Below are positions 18,552 to 27,174 of a stretch of DNA of 64,000 nt, one piece after another. This DNA is from Haloarcula sp. CBA1127 (lineage in GTDB: Archaea > Halobacteriota > Halobacteria > Halobacteriales > Haloarculaceae), in the NCBI RefSeq assembly GCF_001485575.1, contig NZ_BCNB01000006.1, forward strand, positions 992,001 to 1,056,000, in the 5' to 3' direction. The notes beneath the pieces were generated by a model. That model was not told the origin of the DNA. It searched no databases and worked only from the letters and a program-made list of their open reading frames with translations. The first letter of the stretch is position 1; every line of letters starts with the position of its first letter. Made by a program: the position numbers and the translations under genes.

Positions 18552-19280
18552 CTACTCGTCAACTTGGAATTCATTGCCACACTCCGGACAACACACCTCG
18601 TCGTGTCGCAGCGCCGCCGACTGCTCGCGGACCTCCCGCATCACCGAGGAAATCCGGTCTTCGGCCTCCATCTCGTCCTCAACGGCGAGGTCGACGCCCT
18701 CGACTTCGAGGAGGAATTTTGCGACCTCGGTGGCCTCGTACATCACGTCGTCAAGGTCCTCGGCGGTGAAGAAGTCACACATCGCACCGTAGAGGAACGT
18801 CGCGCCGGCTTTCCGGACCTTGTCTTCGAAGGCGGCGCGGGCCTGATTGACCGCCTGTGGCGTGTACGTGTCCGTCATGAACGGGACGAGTTCGGGGAGG
18901 TTCTCCCCGATCTTCGTCATTTCGACGCCAGTTTCGGTCCGGAAGTCGGCACAGAGCCGGGCGATAGCCCACTCGCGGGCGGTGATGTACGTCCGGTCCC
19001 GGAGGAAGTCGTTCGCGCGGTCGTAGGTCCCGCCCTCGATTTTCTTGAAGCGGTCGTACTTCTGTACGTCGGACGGGATGTCACTGGCTTCGGACACCGC
19101 CGTCTCGCTGGCTTGCTCGGCCGGTGCTGTCTGTTCAGTGGCCGAGTCAGCAGGGCCGCTCCCTGTGGTGCCGTCGTCGGCCCCGTCATCCGCGGCCGCC
19201 GGGTCGTCCGACTGGTCTCCGGCCGATCCGTCGTCTGCCGCCTCGACATCTGTCTCGTCCGGCGGTGCGCCCTCAGTCAT
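18552..19280 (-). CDS. Conserved haloarchaeal protein (DUF5806-like) with Cys pair at the C-terminus
   Basis: 242 residues. The first ~85 residues are an acidic Ala/Asp/Ser-rich disordered tail. The folded part (YDRFKKIEGGTYDRANDFL onward) is helical, and the C-terminus ends CCPECGNEFQVDE, half of a zinc ribbon or a single CxxC metal site. From memory this is the family DUF5806 of halophiles; function unknown. The start at 19280 is the only strong ATG before the disordered part. Confidence 0.7.
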   Translation of the reverse strand: MTEGAPPDETDVEAADDGSAGDQSDDPAAADDGADDGTTGSGPADSATEQTAPAEQASETAVSEASDIPSDVQKYDRFKKIEGGTYDRANDFLRDRTYITAREWAIARLCADFRTETGVEMTKIGENLPELVPFMTDTYTPQAVNQARAAFEDKVRKAGATFLYGAMCDFFTAEDLDDVMYEATEVAKFLLEVEGVDLAVEDEMEAEDRISSVMREVREQSAALRHDEVCCPECGNEFQVDE

Positions 19281-19365
19281 AGCCGGGAATGCGTGCCCGC
19301 GGTGAAAAAGGGTATCGCCGCCGCCCCGCTGTCATGGTCTTTTCCCGACAGTTCAGCCGGGTGGC

Positions 19366-19375
19366 TTTTTTACCG
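19366..19375 (+). promoter_or_regulatory. TATA element of universal stress gene
   Basis: GCTTTTTTAC lies 21-30 bases before the ATG at 19396, which favours that ATG over the one at 19381 and implies a leaderless mRNA. Confidence 0.4.
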
Positions 19376-19395
19376 CTCCCATGCATGGCCCGACT

Positions 19396-19767
19396 ATGAA
19401 ACTACTGCTCGGTGTCGGGGGCAGCGAACTGTCCTACCAGGCACTGACCGAGACACTCGAACGCGTATCGGAAACAGGCGACGAGCTGACCGTCGCTGTC
19501 TTCGAAAACGGCGACATTGACGCCGACCTCGAGACGGTCAAGCAGCGGATACAGGAGCAGATCGACGAAAGCGGGCTCGAGCCGCCGATCCGCCACGTCG
19601 AAGGCACTTCACCGGGCAGCGAGCTGGTGAACATCGCCGAGAGCGAAGAGTTCGATAGAATCGTCCTCGGCGGTGGCGGCCGCTCGCCGCTCGGGAAGAT
19701 ACAGCTCGGCCCCATCGTCGAGTTCGTCCTGCTGAACGCACAGACGCCAGTGACTCTCATCCGATGA
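19396..19767 (+). CDS. Universal stress protein (UspA) family
   Basis: 123 residues beginning MKLLLGVGGSELSYQAL, the first strand and helix of the UspA Rossmann-like fold. The nucleotide-binding loop GxxGxx(9)G(S/T) appears as VLGGGGRSPLGKIQLGPIVEFVL, so ATP binding is plausible. The shorter start at 19396 is preferred to 19381 because the family begins directly with the first beta strand. Its stop overlaps the start of the following acetyltransferase gene (ATGA), indicating co-translation. Confidence 0.8.
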   Translation: MKLLLGVGGSELSYQALTETLERVSETGDELTVAVFENGDIDADLETVKQRIQEQIDESGLEPPIRHVEGTSPGSELVNIAESEEFDRIVLGGGGRSPLGKIQLGPIVEFVLLNAQTPVTLIR

Positions 19768-20285
19768 CTCGCACGTATCCAGACGAACCCGCCGAAGAGT
19801 TCCCACAGCCACCGCGGACGATCACCGACCGTGAGGACCGTTCCATCGACGTCATCCCTGCGGACGACGCCGACACGGAGAGCCTCGTCGAGATGTATCT
19901 CGACTTCGACCCCGCCGACCGGGCGCAGGGCATCCCACCGGTCAAAGAGGACGCCATCCGCGAGTGGCTCGAAACGATCCTTGACGGCGACTGTGTCAAC
20001 GTCGTCGCCAAACACGACGATACTGTCGCCGGCCACGCGACGCTGGTCCCGGACAACGAGGACGAGCACGAACTCGCTATCTTCGTGTTACAGGCCTACC
20101 AAGGCGCTGGTATCGGGACGGCGCTGGTCGAGACGCTGCTGGGGTACGGCCAGACCGAGGGCATCGACCACGTCTGGCTCACCGTCGAGCGGTGGAACGA
20201 CCCGGCGATATCGCTGTACGAGAAGGTCGGATTCGAGATCAGTAGCGCCGAGAGCTTTGAAATAGAGATGGCGATTCGGCTTTAA
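19764..20285 (+). CDS. GNAT family N-acetyltransferase
   Basis: 173 residues. The acetyl-CoA binding motif A is AIFVLQAYQGAGIGTALVETLLGYG, containing Q-x-x-G-x-G/A, followed by HVWLTVERWNDPAISLYEKVGFEI, the classical motif B with N-x-x-A-x-x-L-Y-x-K-x-G-F. The N-terminal 30 residues are a proline-rich extension. The substrate is not predictable. Start codon overlaps the UspA stop by 4 bases; the 3' end overlaps the convergent Usp gene by 4 bases. Confidence 0.85.
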   Translation: MTRTYPDEPAEEFPQPPRTITDREDRSIDVIPADDADTESLVEMYLDFDPADRAQGIPPVKEDAIREWLETILDGDCVNVVAKHDDTVAGHATLVPDNEDEHELAIFVLQAYQGAGIGTALVETLLGYGQTEGIDHVWLTVERWNDPAISLYEKVGFEISSAESFEIEMAIRL

Positions 20286-20722
20286 ACGGTAAGGACCGGC
20301 TGGCTGGCGTACTCGATGACGTAGATTGCCGCGCGCCCGACGGCCTTTTCGCCTTCGCTTCTTTCCTCGCGCGGGACGACGATGAAGTCCGCGTCGACGT
20401 CCTCTGCCACGTCAAGGACGACGCTGCCCGGTGTCTGCATCAGTCGTGTCTCGGAGAACGCGGTCGCGGACGACGTTTCGAACGTGCCGTCGTGGACGTC
20501 GCGGAACCGTTCCCGGATGCTCTCGGTGAACGCTCGATGCTCCTCGGCAATCGCGGTTGCGCTCACGTCGCCGCTGTCGATATCCTGGTGGAGCCGTTCG
20601 TCGATGACGAACAGCAGGTGGAGATCGGCGTCGTACCGCTCCGCGACGGCGATCGCGTACTCGGCCGCTCGTTCCGACTGGTCGCTGCCGTCGACCGGCG
20701 CGAGTACGAGGTCGATGTCCAT
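20282..20722 (-). CDS. Universal stress protein (UspA) family
   Basis: 146 residues from the ATG at 20722 (MDIDLVLAPVDGSDQSERAAEYAIAVAERY), the standard Usp N-terminus with the ATP-contacting Asp of PVDGSD. The frame is open further upstream to 21166, but that extension is antisense to the next Usp gene and lacks family features. The C-terminal loop (FIVVPREERSEGEKAVGRAAIYVIEYA) lacks the G-x2-G-x9-G-S/T signature, so this member may not bind ATP in the usual way. Confidence 0.8.
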   Translation of the reverse strand: MDIDLVLAPVDGSDQSERAAEYAIAVAERYDADLHLLFVIDERLHQDIDSGDVSATAIAEEHRAFTESIRERFRDVHDGTFETSSATAFSETRLMQTPGSVVLDVAEDVDADFIVVPREERSEGEKAVGRAAIYVIEYASQPVLTV

Positions 20723-20846
20723 CACTCGCCAGTGCGGCCCCGGCCGGCAAAAATCCACCGGGGTTCGAGCCGGCGGCGTCGTGTCATCCGGTGAGTCCCT
20801 CGCCGTGACCAACAGTGTATTTAGTCGCGGCTTCGATGCGTGGTGT

Positions 20847-21311
20847 ATGTTCGATACGGTGGTCATCGCCACGGACGGCTCCGGCAGCGCAGAGCGGGCC
20901 GTCGAAGCAGCGCTGGACCTGGCAGCGCGCTTCGACGCAACTGTCCACGGGCTGTACGTCGTCGACACCGGCGAGGTCGAGACGACTCCCGAAGAGGTTC
21001 GCGAGGCGCTGGAGCGCGCGCTGGCGACCACTGGCGGCCGCGCCCTCTCGTTCATTCTGGAGGCCGCTGACGCCGAGGCAGACGAGGAGCTCGTCACTGC
21101 CGTCCGGGAGGGCAATCCGGCCGACGAAATCTGCAAGTACGCGGTGGAGCACGACGCCGATGTCATCGTCAGCGGGACCCGCGGCCGCCACGGCGAACAC
21201 GGCTACCTGCTGGGCAGCGTCGCCGAAGAACTCGTCCGTGAGGCCCCGATGCCGGTGCTGACGGTCCGCCAGCTCGAAGGCGAACCCAACCCCGAGCGGG
21301 AGGACGTGTAA
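20847..21311 (+). CDS. Universal stress protein (UspA) family, ATP-binding type
   Basis: 154 residues from the ATG at 20847, with a TATA-like GTATTTAG about 25 bases upstream. It starts MFDTVVIATDGSGSAERAVEAAL. The C-terminal signature VSGTRGRHGEHGYLLGSVAEELVREAPMPVLTV has the complete G-x2-G-x9-G-S nucleotide loop. It is divergent from the preceding Usp gene; with the Usp at 19396 it makes three family members within 2 kb. Role: dimeric stress-responsive nucleotide-binding protein, target unknown. Confidence 0.85.
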   Translation: MFDTVVIATDGSGSAERAVEAALDLAARFDATVHGLYVVDTGEVETTPEEVREALERALATTGGRALSFILEAADAEADEELVTAVREGNPADEICKYAVEHDADVIVSGTRGRHGEHGYLLGSVAEELVREAPMPVLTVRQLEGEPNPEREDV

Positions 21312-21354
21312 CGGAACCCGACGGCTTCTTGACGCCCCGCCCGCTTGCAGGGGC

Positions 21355-22446
21355 ATGGACGATTGGCTCATCGACGACGACCGTCTCTCTATCGGCCGCA
21401 AATCCGTACTCCCCGGTGAGGGGTTCTTTATCCCGGATTCCTACGAGGAAGAGCAAGCCGAAGCCGAGGCCGCTGAGACACTGCAGGACGCTAGCGTCAT
21501 CGTTATCGCCGACCCCGACGCTGACGGACTGGCCTGTACCGCGCTGATCCGCGAGGCCCACGGCGAGGGCGCACTGCTGCCCGCCGGCCCGCACGAACTC
21601 ACGGAAGCGCTCGAATGGACCGCCGAGTACGCCGACCCCGACGCGACCGTCTTCATCTGTGACCTCTGTCCCGACCGCGAGTCTGACATCGCCCCCCTTG
21701 ACGCGCTGGTCGACACCGTCGAACAGGTCGTCTGGTTCGACCACCACCAGTGGCCTGACGACCTCGCCGACGACGTGGACGCGGCCGGCGTCGAGCGCAC
21801 TGTCGGTGACTCCGACGAAGTGTGTACCGCCGACGTAGCGCTGTCGGAACTCGACTACGACTTCGACGAGCAGTGGGCCGACCTCGCCGCCGTCACCCGC
21901 GACCACGACCTCTGGATACGGGACGACCCTCGCAGCGACGACCTCGCTGACCTGTCCTACTGGAGCGAACCCGAGGAGTACATTGAGGCGGTTCGCGACC
22001 ACGGCCCCGACCTCTCGCCGGAGTTCCACGAGTTCCTTGAGGAGAAGCGCGTCGAGAAAGAGGCGCTCATCGAGAAAGCCGTTGAGCGGGCCGAACTCCG
22101 CGACGTAGGCGAGTGGACGGTCGGCGTCACCTACGGCCGCTGCTCGCAGAACGAGGTCGCCGAAGCCCTCCGCGAGCAGGGCGCGGACGCCGCCGTCATC
22201 GTCAAGCCCGCCGGTTCCGCCTCGATCCGCGGAACGGACAGCTTTGAGCGCGCCCACGAAGTCGCTCAGCAGGTCAACGGCGGCGGCCACCCGAAAGCCG
22301 CGGGCTGCAAGCCCGACATCTACGACGACATGATGGATTACGCTCACCATTGGACGACACAGGGTGCGGTAGCGAAACAGGCTATCGTCGATGCTTTCCG
22401 GCGATTGCCCGAGGAAGAAGCGGAAGGCGTCGATACCGACCGATAG
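21355..22446 (+). CDS. DHH-family phosphoesterase (RecJ/NrnA-like)
   Basis: 363 residues. Motifs of the DHH superfamily appear in order: VIADPDADGLACTALIRE (motif I, metal Asp residues), VFICDLCPDRE (motif II), VVWFDHHQWPDD (the DHH motif) and, in the DHHA1 domain, VNGGGHPKAAGCK (GGGHxxAAG). This supports a Mn2+-dependent nuclease or phosphodiesterase, either a RecJ-like 5'-3' single-strand exonuclease or a nano-RNase. Haloarchaea encode several such proteins, so the precise role is not assigned. It starts 44 bases after the Usp gene on the same strand. Confidence 0.85.
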   Translation: MDDWLIDDDRLSIGRKSVLPGEGFFIPDSYEEEQAEAEAAETLQDASVIVIADPDADGLACTALIREAHGEGALLPAGPHELTEALEWTAEYADPDATVFICDLCPDRESDIAPLDALVDTVEQVVWFDHHQWPDDLADDVDAAGVERTVGDSDEVCTADVALSELDYDFDEQWADLAAVTRDHDLWIRDDPRSDDLADLSYWSEPEEYIEAVRDHGPDLSPEFHEFLEEKRVEKEALIEKAVERAELRDVGEWTVGVTYGRCSQNEVAEALREQGADAAVIVKPAGSASIRGTDSFERAHEVAQQVNGGGHPKAAGCKPDIYDDMMDYAHHWTTQGAVAKQAIVDAFRRLPEEEAEGVDTDR

Positions 22447-22525
22447 ACGGACCCGCGACCGACGTAGACGGTGTTTTGCCGCCTGACACAACGTTGATTT
22501 GCCCCTCAGCCGTCACTTCTGGGTG

Positions 22526-22963
22526 ATGCCCAAGTCCCTCCACACGCGAATCGCGCGCGAAACAGCTGTGCGACAGCGACTCGGAAGCGCCGTCGCTGTC
22601 GGTGTGACGCTGTACGTTCTCGACGGGTCGGTACGGTATGCCGCAGTCGCGGCAACGCTCGCCTTCTGTGTCTGGCTCGTCGCCGATGTCGCCCAGGCCG
22701 CTGTCGGCGACTACGCCGACCACGTGGTGTTCGGGCTCCTCGTGTTCGGTTTCGCGGCGTACACGGTCGAAGCCGCCGGCCCGACGTGGATCGTCGTCTC
22801 GGGGGCGCTCCTCGGCTGCTGGTTCGTGATTGACGGCGTCCAGCACCTCCGGCACGGCGTCACCCGCGATGAGGTCGGGGTACCGTACTCACACGACGGC
22901 AGTCCCGTTACGGGCCTGCCGAAGGCATTGCTCGTCCGGCTGGCTGAACCGTTCCTGCTGTAA
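22526..22963 (+). CDS. Small haloarchaeal membrane protein, unknown function
   Basis: 145 residues from the ATG at 22526 (MPKSLHTRIARETAVRQRLG). Four hydrophobic segments follow (SAVAVGVTLYVLDG, AAVAATLAFCVWLVADVAQAA, VVFGLLVFGFAAYTVEAAG, WIVVSGALLGCWFVIDGVQHL), then a 40-residue polar tail. No recognised motif. It is convergent with the next gene, one base apart. Confidence 0.6.
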   Translation: MPKSLHTRIARETAVRQRLGSAVAVGVTLYVLDGSVRYAAVAATLAFCVWLVADVAQAAVGDYADHVVFGLLVFGFAAYTVEAAGPTWIVVSGALLGCWFVIDGVQHLRHGVTRDEVGVPYSHDGSPVTGLPKALLVRLAEPFLL

Positions 22964-22964
22964 G

Positions 22965-23396
22965 CTACTCCCCGACGACCCACTTGTCGCTGTACCGTTC
23001 CCCGCAGGCACACACCGCGTAGGCGTGGACCACGTCGCCCTCGGCGTAGAGGCCGCCCACGTCTTCGTTCTGTTCTTCGGCGAAGGCGAAGACAAAGCGG
23101 GTCGTGTGGTTGCTCTCCGGTTCTTCCTCGGCGACCGGACAGACCGCGTCGGTCAGGTCATCGTGAATGTCGCCCTCAGTGCCCATCGCCTCTTGGGCCA
23201 GTCCCATCGGGTCGATGCCTGTCGCCGACTGGAACGCACTCCGGCCGTCGTCGCCCGGCAGGACGAGGACGTGGCCGTCCTCGACCTCGTCGGCGTACTC
23301 GGCCAGTGCGCCCGGGTTCGAGACAGCGTCCTCGTGGAGGAAGAACAGCACGTCTTCAGGCCGCTCACCCGCCAGAAACTCCGTGTGTTTGGTCAT
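22965..23396 (-). CDS. Conserved haloarchaeal protein (DUF5807-like)
   Basis: 143 residues, soluble and acidic. It contains LFFLHEDAVSNPGALAEYADEVEDGHVLVLPGDDGRSAF and ends with a CACGERYSDKW segment giving one CxC pair; another Cys lies in DAVCPVAEEEPESNH. I associate it from memory with DUF5807, function unknown. ATG at 23396; no start ambiguity. Confidence 0.65.
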   Translation of the reverse strand: MTKHTEFLAGERPEDVLFFLHEDAVSNPGALAEYADEVEDGHVLVLPGDDGRSAFQSATGIDPMGLAQEAMGTEGDIHDDLTDAVCPVAEEEPESNHTTRFVFAFAEEQNEDVGGLYAEGDVVHAYAVCACGERYSDKWVVGE

Positions 23397-23500
23397 GCAG
23401 AGAGGGACTCACTCGCCGGGCAAAAGTGCCGCGTTCCTTCCACAGGTCACTGTCCGGTCATAGCCTCACTTTTAGGCACGCTCACGGCATACAGTCGTAC

Positions 23501-23923
23501 ATGACCGACTTCGCCGAGTACGTCACGGACATCGTTCACGAACCGGCCCAGACCGACAGCCCGGGGTTCGACCTCACCGTCGCCGCGGTGTATGAAGTCG
23601 TCGAACCGGGCCGGATCGACTTCGGCGGCGGCGAACTCGACGTGGCTGAAGTGGTGCCCCACGCGAGCGAAAAGCGAGACCCGAACGACGATTACGAGTG
23701 GTGGACGCTGCGGAGCGGTCAGTATCTCGTCGAGTACAACGAATCGCTGACTGGCGAGGCGACGGTGACGCTCCAGCCGCGGACGGAACTGCTCGAACGC
23801 GGCGCGACCCACCCGACGCTGGACGTCGACGCGCTTCCGCGCGTGCCGCTATCGGTCGGCGGCGCGGGGCTGAAGCTCAAGGAAAACGCCAGAATCAGTA
23901 CGATTGTCGCGGCCGAGGAGTAG
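23501..23923 (+). CDS. dUTPase/dCTP-deaminase-fold protein, possibly non-catalytic
   Basis: 140 residues from the ATG at 23501; CTTTTAG 25-31 bases upstream is a likely TATA box. The middle and end (WTLRSGQYLVEYNESLTGEATVTLQPRTELLERGATH) match the trimeric dUTPase/Dcd beta fold, where QPRTELLERG corresponds to the conserved motif P(R)S(S/T)...RxG. The uracil-pocket motif G-x-I-D-x-x-Y-x-G is not visible; the equivalent stretch reads PTLDVDALPRVPLSVGGAG. It may be a shortened archaeal nucleotidohydrolase or a regulatory derivative. Confidence 0.6.
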   Translation: MTDFAEYVTDIVHEPAQTDSPGFDLTVAAVYEVVEPGRIDFGGGELDVAEVVPHASEKRDPNDDYEWWTLRSGQYLVEYNESLTGEATVTLQPRTELLERGATHPTLDVDALPRVPLSVGGAGLKLKENARISTIVAAEE

Positions 23924-23945
23924 GCCGACGAGCGCAAGCGCTCTG

Positions 23946-24824
23946 TCAGGCGTTCACGTCTTCGAGGTGGCGGCTGGCGACAATCTTGCCAGTCGGCGTG
24001 AGCGTCGGTCCGTCGGCCCCGTCCTGCACGAGGCCGTCAGCCGAGAGGTCCTGGAGAATCATCGACACCTGCGAGGAGTCCTTGCCGAGAATACTCGCAA
24101 GCGGCATCCCGTCCATGTCGCCGGTCGAGTACATGGCGACCAGCACCTCCTTTTTGTCCTTCGTGAGGTCGACGTCTTTGATCTCCTCCATGAGCTCGGC
24201 GTACTCACGACGGAGATAGCGACCGAGGATGGACATCTTGCGGTTCGATGCCATCGCGGCCAGCGTCGTCATGGCCGTCCCGCCTTTCATGTGCCGGACC
24301 GTCAGCACTGGCCGGCCTTTGCCGTTAATTTCCCGTGTGTTCCGGTCGAAGTCCGACACTGTCTTTAGGTCGATGTTGAACGACCCGTCGCTGCGCCGGA
24401 ACTCGACGTTACCGGGCGTGAGAAACAGCTTCGCCGTTTTGAACGATTCGTCGGTGACGCGACCACCGACGCGGGCGCGCTCTTTGACCGTTGTTTCAGT
24501 CCCATTGATGATGGCCTTGAACAGTACCGTCCCGAACTTCTCGATTTTCTCGTCGCCGGCCTCGATGGCCGCGACGAGTCGCTTTCCCTTGCGCTCGAAG
24601 GCAATGGTCACCGTCGAATCGAAGAAATCGCCCAGGTCGGGCGGGACCTGCCCGACGGCGATGTCGAAAATCGAATCCAGTGGGATCGTCAGCTTGTCGT
24701 CCTCGCTCGCGGCCAGTACCAGTCGCTTCTGGGAGAGGACGATCCGACCTTTGATTGGGTCGCCCCGACCGGCCACTTCGGAGTTGAATTTGCCGACGAA
24801 ATCCGCGATCACTGATTCCGACAT
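23946..24824 (-). CDS. cheF: Taxis protein CheF (first paralogue)
   Basis: 292 residues of the archaea-specific CheF family (formerly DUF439). Known role: in Halobacterium and Haloferax CheF binds CheY and the archaellum switch proteins ArlCDE, coupling the bacterial-type Che system to the archaeal motor. The N-terminal ~200 residues are a beta-rich PH-like fold (IKGRIVLSQKRLVLAASEDDKLTIPLDSIFD). The C-terminal ~70 residues (DKKEVLVAMYSTGDMDGMPLASILG onward) form a winged-helix-like module. It is a paralogue of the gene at 27175-28038, from which it is separated by three genes. Confidence 0.88.
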   Translation of the reverse strand: MSESVIADFVGKFNSEVAGRGDPIKGRIVLSQKRLVLAASEDDKLTIPLDSIFDIAVGQVPPDLGDFFDSTVTIAFERKGKRLVAAIEAGDEKIEKFGTVLFKAIINGTETTVKERARVGGRVTDESFKTAKLFLTPGNVEFRRSDGSFNIDLKTVSDFDRNTREINGKGRPVLTVRHMKGGTAMTTLAAMASNRKMSILGRYLRREYAELMEEIKDVDLTKDKKEVLVAMYSTGDMDGMPLASILGKDSSQVSMILQDLSADGLVQDGADGPTLTPTGKIVASRHLEDVNA

Positions 24825-24924
24825 TCGTCCGTTACCCGATGTACATCAGCACTGATATTGAGCGTTTCGCGCGAGTATCAGCAGCAAAAATCGGATTTAT
24901 TCGGCAAAATAGTGCTGACCGGTG

Positions 24925-25353
24925 TCAAGTGTCGAGATTTCGAGCGATATCAGACAGCGAGGAGTCCGGTCCGCCGGTCGCTGTATAGACGACGCGCTTG
25001 CCCGGCGTTCGGAGGCCGTACTCGGTTCCGTCGGTGACCACGTCGAGATGTGCTGACCCGCCAAGCGAAACACCGCCGTCGGCGATCCACTCCGCGAGGC
25101 GGTTCGTCCCGTCCCGTTCGCGGGCCAGCCGGCGGTTGTCGGCGACGTGTGAGATCACCGGCTCGCCGTCGAGATTCGTCTCGACGACGGCGTGGTACCG
25201 GTCGCCGTCCAGCGCGAGGCGGACGGTGTCGCCGTCGTTGAAATCGAGTTCGTCCGGGAGCACAACTCGCGGTCGGTCGGTTCGGCCGACTGATTCGACG
25301 GGAACGCGATGCGTCTCGACGGTTTCGTGGTCACTGGGAACGCGGTCCGACAC
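24925..25353 (-). CDS. Conserved haloarchaeal protein, unknown function
   Basis: 142 residues; the N-terminal part RVPVESVGRTDRPRVVLPDELDFNDGDTVRLALDGDRYHAVVETN resembles a SpoVT/AbrB-like or related small beta-barrel, judged only by eye. The rest is acidic with no catalytic motif. I recall it as a haloarchaeal DUF (possibly DUF7112), not checked. It lies 5 bases downstream of rps6e on the same strand, so the two are likely co-transcribed, which hints at a translation-linked role. Confidence 0.6.
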   Translation of the reverse strand: MSDRVPSDHETVETHRVPVESVGRTDRPRVVLPDELDFNDGDTVRLALDGDRYHAVVETNLDGEPVISHVADNRRLARERDGTNRLAEWIADGGVSLGGSAHLDVVTDGTEYGLRTPGKRVVYTATGGPDSSLSDIARNLDT

Positions 25354-25358
25354 GTGAC

Positions 25359-25748
25359 TTACTCGTCGTCGTCGCTGAGGAGGTCGGCAACGTCGTCGCT
25401 GCCGCGAGCCGTGATCTTCGCGTTGATCTGGCGCGTGTCGTCGCTGACCTCGCGGCCGCGGACGGTGATCCGCTTGCGCTCGCCGTCGGTGGTCGGCTCG
25501 AAGCCGACGCCGCCATCGGACATGATCTCCTTCGTCGTGACGCCGCGAACGTCGGGTCGCATCGGTCGGCCCGAGGTGTCCGAGCCGCCGGTCAGTTCAA
25601 GCGAGTAGCCGTCGAGGCCAACAGCGCCGCCGTCGACCTCGTCGCCGAGTTCGCGGCCGATGAAGCGGTTTGCGTCCTGTCCGTCAACGTCGATCTGGTA
25701 TGTGTGGCCGTCCTCCGGATCGGAGACGGCGACCGTGAATTCTGCCAT
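25359..25748 (-). CDS. rps6e: 30S ribosomal protein S6e
   Basis: 129 residues from the ATG at 25748 ([38 protein letters not shown]), which is the S6e N-terminus; the upstream ATG at 25760 would add four residues. Further family segments are [22 protein letters not shown] and [21 protein letters not shown]. Archaeal S6e lacks the long phosphorylated C-terminal tail of eukaryotes, as here. A ribosomal gene lying between taxis genes is notable but the coding sequence is ordinary. Confidence 0.93.
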   Translation of the reverse strand: MAEFTVAVSDPEDGHTYQIDVDGQDANRFIGRELGDEVDGGAVGLDGYSLELTGGSDTSGRPMRPDVRGVTTKEIMSDGGVGFEPTTDGERKRITVRGREVSDDTRQINAKITARGSDDVADLLSDDDE

Positions 25749-25817
25749 ACCTGTTCTCAATCAACCGCGCTTCAAAAACGCGTCGAACCGTCCCGCTCAC
25801 TGGAGTCGGACCGACCG

Positions 25818-27092
25818 TCACACGCTCGCGGACAGGCCGGTGATGTCCATTGAGACAACCATGCCGAGCTGTTTGTCGCCGTCACCCGTCACTGGCAGCG
25901 TTGACAGCCGGTACTGATTGCCCTCGTACTCCTGTGTCCAGACCTGCGTTTCACCGTCCAGTGCGGCGCGGTACTTCGGCTTCTGTATCTCGACAACCGC
26001 AGGCGGAAACACTTCCGCGAGGGTCTTCCCTTCCACGTCGGCCGGCGTGAGACCGAACGCGCTGAGTCCCTCACCGCGAGCGACAAGGTATCGCAGGTTG
26101 TCGTCAAACAGGAATACGCCGCCGCCAGGGAAGTTCTCCAGCAGGGTCTTGTACCGTTGCTCTGCCTGCCGGAGGGTTCCTTCGAGCTGTTCCCGCTCGA
26201 TGGCATTTGTGAGGGTGTTTGCGACGCCTCTGACGAACGTGATGTCGTCCTCGGTAAAAGGGCGCCGCTCACTCGTATGCGCCCCGAGCACGCCCCAGGG
26301 CTCGGTGGTCGTTCCGATGATGACGCTGATACCGCTCACGACGCCGTGGTCCAGCAACAGGGACGGGCCGCTGAACCGCGATTCCGTCCGGAGATCTTCA
26401 ACGACGACCGGCTCCTCGGTTTGGAGCGTGTATCCGGCCTGTGAATCCTCGCCGGCCCCGACTGCTGCCTCGCCGACCAGCCCCGACTGCCAGCCAACGC
26501 CGGCACGCAACAGGAACTTGTTGTCGGCCGGACGGTACTCAAGCACCTTGCTGTACTCCGTATTGAGGCCTGCTGCTACGGACTCGACAGCTCGTTCGAA
26601 CAGCGCATCGAGGCCACACCCTGTCAGCGCGTACTGGCCGAGGTCAGCGACGGCTTCTTGCTGCTGGACCCGTGTCCTGAGGCGCTCTTGTGCACGGTGT
26701 TGTGTGACGAGGTTCGTGATACGGTTCGCGAGCAGCGTGTACCGCTCGATCCCACCCCGCTTCTGGAGGTAGTCGCTTACACCCGCCGAAACCGCTTCGC
26801 TGGCGACTTCCTCGCTTCCCTTCCCAGTGAACAGAACGAACGGCAGGTCCGGATACTCCGCCCGGACGGTCCTGAGAAACTCGATTCCGTCCATGTCCGC
26901 CATGTCGTAGTCCGAGACGACACAGTCAAACGGCGCTTCGGTAAGACGCTTGAGCCCCTCGCTGGTACTGGTCGCCGTCTCGACGCTGAAACCGTCGCTC
27001 TGCTGTCGGAGAAATTCGGCTGTTGTCTCCGCGAGCCCCGGTTCGTCGTCGACATGTAGTACCGATATCCGGTGGCTGTCGGGCCCGTCCAT
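25818..27092 (-). CDS. Receiver-GAF-PAS signalling protein without kinase domain
   Basis: 424 residues from ATG 27092 (an ATG at 27107 is also in frame). Residues 1-125 are a CheY-like receiver with acidic pocket HVDDEPG, phosphoacceptor Asp in DCVVSDYDMADMDG and a Lys in SDYLQKRGG. Residues ~135-290 form a GAF domain (ALFERAVESVAAGLNTEYSKVLEYRP ... FTEDDITFVRGVANTLTNAIERE). Residues ~300-415 form a PAS domain (RYKTLLENFPGGGVFLFDDNLRYLVARGEG). The C-terminus ends at the PAS, so no HisKA/HATPase output is present; it must act on other proteins or through kinases elsewhere. It lies inside the taxis island, downstream of cheF2. Confidence 0.85.
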   Translation of the reverse strand: MDGPDSHRISVLHVDDEPGLAETTAEFLRQQSDGFSVETATSTSEGLKRLTEAPFDCVVSDYDMADMDGIEFLRTVRAEYPDLPFVLFTGKGSEEVASEAVSAGVSDYLQKRGGIERYTLLANRITNLVTQHRAQERLRTRVQQQEAVADLGQYALTGCGLDALFERAVESVAAGLNTEYSKVLEYRPADNKFLLRAGVGWQSGLVGEAAVGAGEDSQAGYTLQTEEPVVVEDLRTESRFSGPSLLLDHGVVSGISVIIGTTTEPWGVLGAHTSERRPFTEDDITFVRGVANTLTNAIEREQLEGTLRQAEQRYKTLLENFPGGGVFLFDDNLRYLVARGEGLSAFGLTPADVEGKTLAEVFPPAVVEIQKPKYRAALDGETQVWTQEYEGNQYRLSTLPVTGDGDKQLGMVVSMDITGLSASV

Positions 27093-27174
27093 GACAACCA
27101 ATGACAAACCGCACGTATGTCCGTCTTGTGGTACACTGTCTCCAGAACCACGCTCATTCAGGGTGCCATCGCCG

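Noticed and set aside
20723..21166. N-terminal extension of the minus-strand universal stress protein
   Set aside because: It is Ser/Ala-rich antisense to the next Usp gene; the family N-terminus begins exactly at the ATG at 20722.
21169..22491. Minus-strand 440-codon frame opposite the DHH phosphoesterase
   Set aside because: It overlaps the complete DHH/DHHA1 gene and has no domain of its own.
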